A stretch of DNA of 12,032 nucleotides from Lachnospiraceae bacterium (lineage in GTDB: Bacteria > Bacillota > Clostridia > Lachnospirales > Lachnospiraceae). Made by a program: the position numbers and the translations under genes. Positions 7,421-12,032 of this stretch are shown piece by piece. The stretch covers positions 1 to 12,032 of the forward strand of contig CAADSM010000053.1 in NCBI GenBank assembly GCA_900751785.1, written 5' to 3'. The notes below the pieces were generated by a model. It did not search any database. It was given only the letters and a program-made list of their open reading frames with translations, and was not told the origin of the DNA. Position 1 is the first letter of the stretch. Each line of letters opens with the position of its first letter.

Positions 7421-9196
7421 TTAATCAATAGAAATATGCAGTTTCCTCAGGTCCTCCAGCTTCCGCTTCTCCTCCATCAGATGCTGCAGGCCCGCCATAT
7501 CTGTCGGGTCCAGATGCATTGTCTGATGATCGATGCTGTGGGCCTTGACCCGGAGTATGGTCTCCTTCAGCGCCTGTTCCTGCTCCTCTTTTGTCTTAAG
7601 TTCTTTGATCCGTGTATGAAACAGTGCCGCGGCCTCGCGGTGCTCCTCTTCCGCCGTAAAATGATCAAGTATGGCGGCAGGATTCAGCTCTCCGTTCTTC
7701 CGCTGTTCATACAAAAGTTCCGCAACAGTGCGGTACATACTCTCCGTAAAATCACCCGGCGAGATAAATCTGCCGATCTTATCATACATCGAAGCGTCCT
7801 CGATCATCCAGGTAAGGAGCGCTTTCTGTGAAGTGAGGATGCCGTCCTCTTTCACCTTCTGCTTTCCCTCTGCGCGCTTAGGCCGTTCGACCGGCTTCGC
7901 CATCCCTGTGCTCACTGCTGTCTTTGCCACAAGCTTCTCCAGGCTCTCTCTGCGGATCTTATAGGCAGATGCCACCGCTTCTATATAATTATTCCTTTCA
8001 AGCTCATCCTCAAAGGTCAGCAGGCGGCGCGCCGCCTCTCTGAAAAAGGCAGTTTTCCCCTCGGGAGACTGCATGTCAAAATCACGCTCCAGCACCTCAA
8101 GGGTAAACATAAATCCGTTTCTAGCTTCCTCGATCCGGCGTTCATACTCTTCCGCACCCAGGTTCTTGATAAATTCATCCGGATCCTTGTACGGATCCAT
8201 CTTTACAACTCTGGCAGATATCCCGGCATCCTTCAGGATCGGCACTGCCCGGAGAGCAGCCTTTGTCCCTGCTTCGTCACTGTCATACGTGAGATAGACC
8301 TCCTGAACATATCGTTTGATCAGGGAAGCATGCCCGGGTGTGAGCGCTGTCCCGAGAGACGCCACTGCATTTGTGAATCCCGCCTGATGAAGCGCGATCA
8401 CATCCATATATCCCTCACACAAGAGAAAATACGGCTTGCGGGACGTCCTCGCGCGGTTCAGCCCGTACAGATTGCGGCTCTTGTCAAACACGACTGTCTC
8501 CGGTGAGTTCAGGTATTTCGGTTTGGCATCTCCCATCACCCTGCCTCCGAATCCGATGACTCTGCTGTTCACATCCATGATCGGGAACATCACTCTGTTC
8601 CAGAACTTGTCATAGACTCCCTGGCGCTCATCTGTATTGATCAGCCCCGCCTGCCGGATCAAATCCTCGCTGTATCCCTTTTTGCGCAGATACTTGTACA
8701 GATCATCACTGTACTTATTCGAATATCCAAGTCCGAATGCTGTTATCGTCTCATCCGACAGCTCCCTGTTCTTAAGGTATGTATAAGCCGCCCTGCCATG
8801 CTCTGATTTGAGCTGGACGTAAAAATACTTTGCAGCGATCTTATTGATCTCAAGAATCGACGATTTCAGATCCGCCCTTTCCCTCGCCTCCTTTGAGTAT
8901 TCCTCTTTCGGGAGCTCGACCCCCGCCCGGTCAGCGAGATATTTCACTGCCTCCACAAAAGTAAAATTCTCATATTCCATAAGGAATGTGAACACGTTGC
9001 CCCCTGCGCCGCAGCCGAAACAGTAATACATCTGCTTCTGCCTGCTCACAGAAAACGACGGTGATTTTTCATTGTGGAAAGGGCAGAGCCCGAAATAAGA
9101 GCTCCCCTTCTTCTGCAGCCTCACATAGCCGGAAATCACATCTACTATGTCGTTTCTTGTCCTTATCTCCTCTATCAGTTCCTCAGAATAGTACAT
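7421..9196 (-). CDS. dnaG: DNA primase
   Basis: Makes RNA primers for lagging-strand synthesis together with the replicative helicase. With the start at 9196 it has 591 residues, normal for Firmicutes. Domains in order: the CHC2 zinc domain with Cys38, His41, Cys59 and Cys62 (CPFH...CFGCG); the RNA polymerase core with NRVMFPIMD (about 200-208) and FGGR (216-219); TOPRIM with Glu261 (CEGYMDV) and YDSDEAG (304-310); and a C-terminal helical helicase-binding domain (about 440-591). The frame is open further upstream to an ATG at 9244, but 9196 is chosen because GGAGG (9202-9206) lies 5 nt before it and MYYSEELIEEIRTRNDIVDV matches the usual primase N-terminus. The upstream extension would translate the leader hairpins. 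It is followed by rpoD, as in Bacillus and E. coli. Confidence 0.97.
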   Translation of the reverse strand: MYYSEELIEEIRTRNDIVDVISGYVRLQKKGSSYFGLCPFHNEKSPSFSVSRQKQMYYCFGCGAGGNVFTFLMEYENFTFVEAVKYLADRAGVELPKEEYSKEARERADLKSSILEINKIAAKYFYVQLKSEHGRAAYTYLKNRELSDETITAFGLGYSNKYSDDLYKYLRKKGYSEDLIRQAGLINTDERQGVYDKFWNRVMFPIMDVNSRVIGFGGRVMGDAKPKYLNSPETVVFDKSRNLYGLNRARTSRKPYFLLCEGYMDVIALHQAGFTNAVASLGTALTPGHASLIKRYVQEVYLTYDSDEAGTKAALRAVPILKDAGISARVVKMDPYKDPDEFIKNLGAEEYERRIEEARNGFMFTLEVLERDFDMQSPEGKTAFFREAARRLLTFEDELERNNYIEAVASAYKIRRESLEKLVAKTAVSTGMAKPVERPKRAEGKQKVKEDGILTSQKALLTWMIEDASMYDKIGRFISPGDFTESMYRTVAELLYEQRKNGELNPAAILDHFTAEEEHREAAALFHTRIKELKTKEEQEQALKETILRVKAHSIDHQTMHLDPTDMAGLQHLMEEKRKLEDLRKLHISID

Positions 9197-9214
9197 GTCA
9201 GCCTCCATAAATAA

Positions 9215-9253
9215 GAATGTGCCCCGGCACATCCTCAGCGCCAAAGCACATTC
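9215..9253 (-). promoter_or_regulatory. Dyad with two alternative hairpins in the dnaG leader
   Basis: On the minus strand GAATGTGC (9253-9246) can pair with GCACATTC (9222-9215), a perfect 8-bp stem. The inner copy ATGTGCC (9232-9226) can instead pair with GGCACAT (9223-9217) as a tighter hairpin. The 3' arm is common to both, so only one can form at a time. The structure ends 9 nt upstream of the GGAGG site of dnaG. An inefficient terminator, RNA-processing site or translational control element are all possible. There is no clean T-run (ATTCTTATTTAT follows). Confidence 0.4.
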
Positions 9254-9309
9254 GCTCCCAGCAATAGAATACCCTATAATATATATTCGACAAAACTTTT
9301 TGGTTTCCT
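9254..9309 (-). promoter_or_regulatory. AT-rich patch between dgt and dnaG, possible weak internal promoter
   Basis: The DNA between the dgt stop and the dnaG leader hairpins contains minus-strand AATATATATTATAGGG, with TATTAT as a candidate -10 box at 9281-9276. No convincing -35 box lies 16-18 nt upstream. A separate promoter for dnaG-rpoD here would be consistent with this being the widest gap in the array, but the sequence support is weak. Confidence 0.25.
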
Positions 9310-10317
9310 TTAAATTTTCCAGGATTCGGGCACAAAAAATTCCTGGAACTTTTTGACAGCATACGGATCGGTCATGCCGGCAATGTAATCACACACGATC
9401 TGCTCTCTGCTGTTATCCGGATTTGTAAGGGCATCCAGATACTGTTTCGGCAGGAGTTCCGTGTGCCGCACATAGTATTCATAAAGCTGTTCGATCATAT
9501 GTACAGCCTTATCCTCCTCCCCTTTTGCCTTGGGATTCAGATAGACATTCTCAAACATGAACCTCCGCAGTCCGGTCATGCCCTCCTCCACGCCTTCCGA
9601 CATCCTGATCTCCGGCCTGTCCATGCTGTTCGTGATCACGTCGTGCACCATCGTGTTCAGCCTCTCCTTACAGGAACTGCCGAGTGCCTTTCTGAACACT
9701 GCGGGAATGTCCTCCTCCGTCAGTATCCCGCCCCGGATGGCATCGTCCATGTCATGGTGGATATACGCGATCTTATCTGAAAGCCTTACCACCTTTCCTT
9801 CCAGCGTGTGAGGGCATCCCGCCGTCTGATGGTTCAGGATGCCGTCCCGCACCTCCCACGTAAGATTCAGCCCTCTCCCCTGCTTCTCAATGCACTCCAC
9901 CACCCGCAGGCTCTGCCTGTGATGTGAAAAGTGATAGACATGATTCAGCGCCTTCTCTCCGGCATGGCCGAAGGGCGTGTGGCCGAGATCGTGTCCGAGA
10001 GCGATCGCCTCCACAAGATCCTCATTCAGACGCAGGGCCTTCGCGATCGTCCTGGCAATCTGGGAAACCTCCAGCGTATGCGTCAGCCTTGTCCTGTAAT
10101 GGTCCCCCTTCGGCAGGAGGAAGACCTGTGTTTTCTGCTTCAGCCTTCGGAACGCCTTGCAGTGCAGGATCCGGTCGCGGTCCCGCTGAAACACTGGACG
10201 GATATCGCACTGCGCTTCCTCCCGTTCGCGTCCCCTTGTGTTCTTGCTCAATGTCGCATAAGGGCTTAAATATTCGATTTCCCGCGCCTCCAGCTGTTCT
10301 CTGATCGTCATCGGCAT
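9310..10317 (-). CDS. dgt: dGTPase-like deoxynucleoside triphosphate triphosphohydrolase
   Basis: HD-superfamily enzyme that hydrolyses dNTPs to the deoxynucleoside and tripolyphosphate, affecting dNTP pools; 335 residues, the short type. Metal ligands are visible: RTRLTHTLEVSQIART (75-90, His80), ALGHDLGHTPFGHAGE (106-121, the His109-Asp110 pair) and SDKIAYIHHDMDDA (180-193, Asp181). The N-terminal RDRDRILHCKAFRRLKQKTQ (46-65) is typical of the family. Substrate preference (dGTP or all dNTPs) cannot be told from sequence. The start at 10317 has GAGGTGG about 8 nt upstream; a second ATG two codons later is an alternative. It lies 33 bp after pap. The position next to dnaG is common in Clostridia. 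Confidence 0.92.
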   Translation of the reverse strand: MPMTIREQLEAREIEYLSPYATLSKNTRGREREEAQCDIRPVFQRDRDRILHCKAFRRLKQKTQVFLLPKGDHYRTRLTHTLEVSQIARTIAKALRLNEDLVEAIALGHDLGHTPFGHAGEKALNHVYHFSHHRQSLRVVECIEKQGRGLNLTWEVRDGILNHQTAGCPHTLEGKVVRLSDKIAYIHHDMDDAIRGGILTEEDIPAVFRKALGSSCKERLNTMVHDVITNSMDRPEIRMSEGVEEGMTGLRRFMFENVYLNPKAKGEEDKAVHMIEQLYEYYVRHTELLPKQYLDALTNPDNSREQIVCDYIAGMTDPYAVKKFQEFFVPESWKI

Positions 10318-10350
10318 ATGTCAAGCCACCTCACTATCTGTTTTATCAGT

Positions 10351-11889
10351 TTATTTTTCTTTGATCCTGTCCTCGATCGCATTTACGACCGTCTCAAGCA
10401 CTTTGACCCTGGCGTAATACTTATCATTTCCTTCCACGACGACCCAGGGCGCGTAATCGGTAGACGTCCTGAGGAGCATCTCATTGACCGCATCTTCATA
10501 CTGATCCCATTTTTCACGGTTCCGCCAGTCCTCATCTGTGATCTTCCACTGCTTTTCCGGATTCTCCTGCCTCTCCCGGAACCTCCGTTCCTGCTCATCC
10601 TTATCGATATGCATCCAGAATTTGATCACAATGGCTCCGGCGTCATACAGATCCTTCTCCATGTCATTGATCTCTTTATACGCCCTCTGCCACTCCTCTT
10701 TCGTGCAGAACCCCTCAATGCGCTCTACCATAACGCGGCCGTACCATGTACGGTCAAAGATCGCCACATGCCCATCCTTCGGCATAGCCCGCCAGAATCT
10801 CCAGAGATAATGATGCGCCTTCTCGATATCATTCGGCGATGCTGTCGGGTTCACCGCATACCCGCGGGCATCCATTTTCTCTGTCAGGCGCTTGATCGCG
10901 CCGCCCTTTCCTCCTGCGTCCCATCCTTCGAATCCGAGCACGACCGGGATCCTCCTGCGGTAAAGCTCCCCGTGGAGCTTCTCTATCTTTTTCTGCAGCT
11001 TCTCCAGCTTCTTTTTATACTCTTCTCTTGTATACTTCAACGACAGATCTGCCTTCGACAGGATAGAAACCTGCAGCTCCCTCAGCTCTCTGTCGGCTTC
11101 CCGGGCGACCGCCGCCGCATCGAGCCCGCCTGTTTGTCCTGCCGGTGCAGGCGCCGCTTTCTCCGCATTTTGCCGCAGCACCTTGTCGATCTGATCTGCC
11201 ATCGCCTTGATCACAGTAGTATAAATCTTCAGTGTGGCAAATCTTCGGTCTGTTGACTCAATGATCGTCCACGGCGCGTAATCCTTATCGGTGGAAAACA
11301 GCATGTCTTCCATCATTGCAGCATATTCATCATATCTCGCATTGCGTTCCAGATCTCCCTGTGTAACACGCCATGCAGTCTCCTTATTCTCGGCCAGTTT
11401 ATCAAATCTTTTTTTCTGCTCCTTGCGATCGATGTCAAGGAAAAGCTTGATGATCACATTGCCGTCGTCGGCAAGCTGTTGCTCGAAGGAATTGATCGAG
11501 TGGAACGCTCCCGGCAGTTCTTTCGCCTTTGTCCGCTTCTCAAAACGGTCGATCAGCACGCGGCGGTACCAGCTCCCGTCAAAGATCGCGATCCTTCCGC
11601 GCTCGGGCGTCTTCGTCCAGAAGCGCCAGAGAAACGGATGCATCCTCTCCTCTTCCGTCTCGTTTTTGATCGGATAGACCCGAAAACCTCTCGGATCCAT
11701 GCTCTGGATGAGACGTCCGATCTGAACGCCCTTGCCGGATGCTCCAAACCCTTCAAACACAATGATGACCGGAATCTTGAGGTCTCTGCACTGCCGCTGC
11801 AGCTGTCCCAGCCGTGCTTCGAGCTGAGGCATCCTTGCTTTATACTCATCTTTCGGCATCTTCTTGGTCAGATCAACTTTTTCTAACAT
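10351..11889 (-). CDS. pap: Two-domain PPK2-family polyphosphate:AMP phosphotransferase
   Basis: Transfers phosphate from polyphosphate to AMP, giving ADP (class II PPK2). The 512 residues hold two PPK2 domains in tandem. N-domain (about 1-240): P-loop EGFGASGKG (46-54), KNETEEERMHPFLWRFW (75-91), IFDGSWYRR (102-110). C-domain (about 280-512): P-loop EGWDAGGKGG (321-330), SPNDIEKAHHYLWRFW (351-366), IFDRTWYGRVMVER (377-390). A flexible Ala/Gly/Pro linker (about 242-260) separates them. The C-domain keeps the canonical motifs. The N-domain has lost the P-loop Asp (Gly49) and the Arg of DRxWY (Gly105), so it is probably regulatory or structural. GGAGGAG (11895-11901) is 5 nt before the ATG. It is the first gene of the seven-gene array. 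No clear sigma-A promoter is seen in the 45 bp between it and the intron end. Confidence 0.93.
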   Translation of the reverse strand: MLEKVDLTKKMPKDEYKARMPQLEARLGQLQRQCRDLKIPVIIVFEGFGASGKGVQIGRLIQSMDPRGFRVYPIKNETEEERMHPFLWRFWTKTPERGRIAIFDGSWYRRVLIDRFEKRTKAKELPGAFHSINSFEQQLADDGNVIIKLFLDIDRKEQKKRFDKLAENKETAWRVTQGDLERNARYDEYAAMMEDMLFSTDKDYAPWTIIESTDRRFATLKIYTTVIKAMADQIDKVLRQNAEKAAPAPAGQTGGLDAAAVAREADRELRELQVSILSKADLSLKYTREEYKKKLEKLQKKIEKLHGELYRRRIPVVLGFEGWDAGGKGGAIKRLTEKMDARGYAVNPTASPNDIEKAHHYLWRFWRAMPKDGHVAIFDRTWYGRVMVERIEGFCTKEEWQRAYKEINDMEKDLYDAGAIVIKFWMHIDKDEQERRFRERQENPEKQWKITDEDWRNREKWDQYEDAVNEMLLRTSTDYAPWVVVEGNDKYYARVKVLETVVNAIEDRIKEK

Positions 11890-11935
11890 ATCTTCTCCTC
11901 CGGTTCTTTATTCTGATAGTATTTACTGGTTCACT

Positions 11936-12032
11936 TCTTTAGTAGATATGGGGATTACTCCCCATATCCCTACACAAAACCGTACGTGCGCTATTAACGC
12001 ATACGGCTTTTCACTCTATATTTCGTACTCTA
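11936..12032 (-). mobile_element. 3' end of a group II intron (domains V and VI); the rest lies beyond the right edge
   Basis: The minus strand carries the hallmark domain V hairpin (12009-11977). Its 5' strand AAGCCGTATGCG contains the catalytic AGC triad, and its 3' strand GCACGTACGGTTT contains the 2-nt bulge, as in GAGCCGTAT...ACGTACGGTTC of known bacterial introns. A domain VI hairpin follows, TAGGGATATGGGGA / TCCCCATATCTACTA with loop GTAA (11972-11940), with an unpaired A at 11943 in the branch-point position. The 3' splice site should lie about 7-8 nt further on (around 11936), but no standard AY end is obvious there. The reverse transcriptase/maturase gene, if any, would be off the right edge. 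No coding sequence of it is recognisable in the 23 nt before domain V. Confidence 0.82.
11977..12009 (-). ncRNA. Group II intron domain V
   Basis: A 33-nt hairpin with lower stem AAGCCGTA/TACGGTTT, bulge CG on the 3' side, upper stem TGCG/CGCA and a short AT-rich terminal loop (TTAATAG) instead of the usual GNRA-type tetraloop. This is the most conserved part of group II introns and the ribozyme active site. Orientation is fixed by the AGC triad near the 5' end on the minus strand. Confidence 0.82.

Noticed and set aside
6720..7424. 234-codon plus-strand open frame
   Set aside because: It is antisense to rpoD, whose conserved regions explain the sequence.
9197..9244. N-terminal extension of dnaG from an upstream ATG at 9244
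   Set aside because: The extension has no primase homology and would place the start within the leader hairpins. GGAGG at 9202-9206 and the family N-terminus support 9196.
10318..11256. 312-codon plus-strand open frame
   Set aside because: It lies entirely antisense to pap, which has two clear PPK2 domains. The translation has no recognisable domain and is Leu/Ile/Pro-rich, as expected of a codon-bias shadow.
1..12032. CRISPR array, tRNA, rRNA, prophage or defence system
   Set aside because: No regularly spaced repeats, no cloverleaf or rRNA-like sequence, and all long frames are explained by housekeeping genes; the only mobile sequence seen is the intron end at the right edge.

Overview
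The window looks like chromosomal DNA from a low-to-moderate GC Firmicute, most likely a Clostridia member of the Lachnospiraceae type. The reasons are the gene order dgt - dnaG - rpoD - trmK - nif3, strong AGGAGG-type ribosome binding sites, a primary sigma factor with a short acidic N-terminus, and a membrane-anchored L,D-transpeptidase with an acidic cytoplasmic tail. The genus is not identified; this rests on synteny and protein style, not on a marker search.

Layout, left to right. (1) 1-1583, minus strand: a membrane-anchored L,D-transpeptidase whose C-terminus, including the catalytic His/Cys motif, runs off the left edge. (2) 1584-1821: a divergent intergenic region with one good sigma-A promoter facing each way. 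(3) 1822-2934, plus strand: aroC, chorismate synthase, the only plus-strand gene. (4) 2916-2953: a long perfect hairpin at the convergent junction; it holds the end of aroC, with the aroC stop codon in its loop. (5) 11889 down to 2973, minus strand: seven co-directional genes in tight array, in transcription order pap (two-domain PPK2 polyphosphate kinase), dgt-like dNTPase, dnaG, rpoD, trmK, nif3-like metal-centre protein, and a multidomain TGS/uridine-kinase-like nucleoside kinase. Gaps are short (27-62 bp, with an 11-nt overlap between trmK and nif3). The exception is 113 nt between dgt and dnaG, which carries competing hairpins and AT-rich DNA. (6) About 11936 to the right edge, minus strand: domains V and VI of a group II intron, ending about 45 bp upstream of pap and pointing the same way.

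How the genes fit together: dnaG-rpoD is the classical macromolecular-synthesis core (primase plus housekeeping sigma), and trmK and nif3 follow it as in Bacillus. Upstream are two nucleotide-pool enzymes: Pap makes ADP from AMP and polyphosphate, and Dgt hydrolyses dNTPs. Downstream is a nucleoside-kinase-like protein. The array therefore links nucleotide supply, replication priming, transcription initiation and tRNA modification. That functional link is inferred from gene order.

Most of the window is ordinary core genome. I do not see a clear new defence or mobile system. The points most worth a second look are the group II intron end in front of the pap operon, the ThrRS-like/kinase fusion, the degenerate N-terminal half of Pap, and the alternative hairpins in the dnaG leader.
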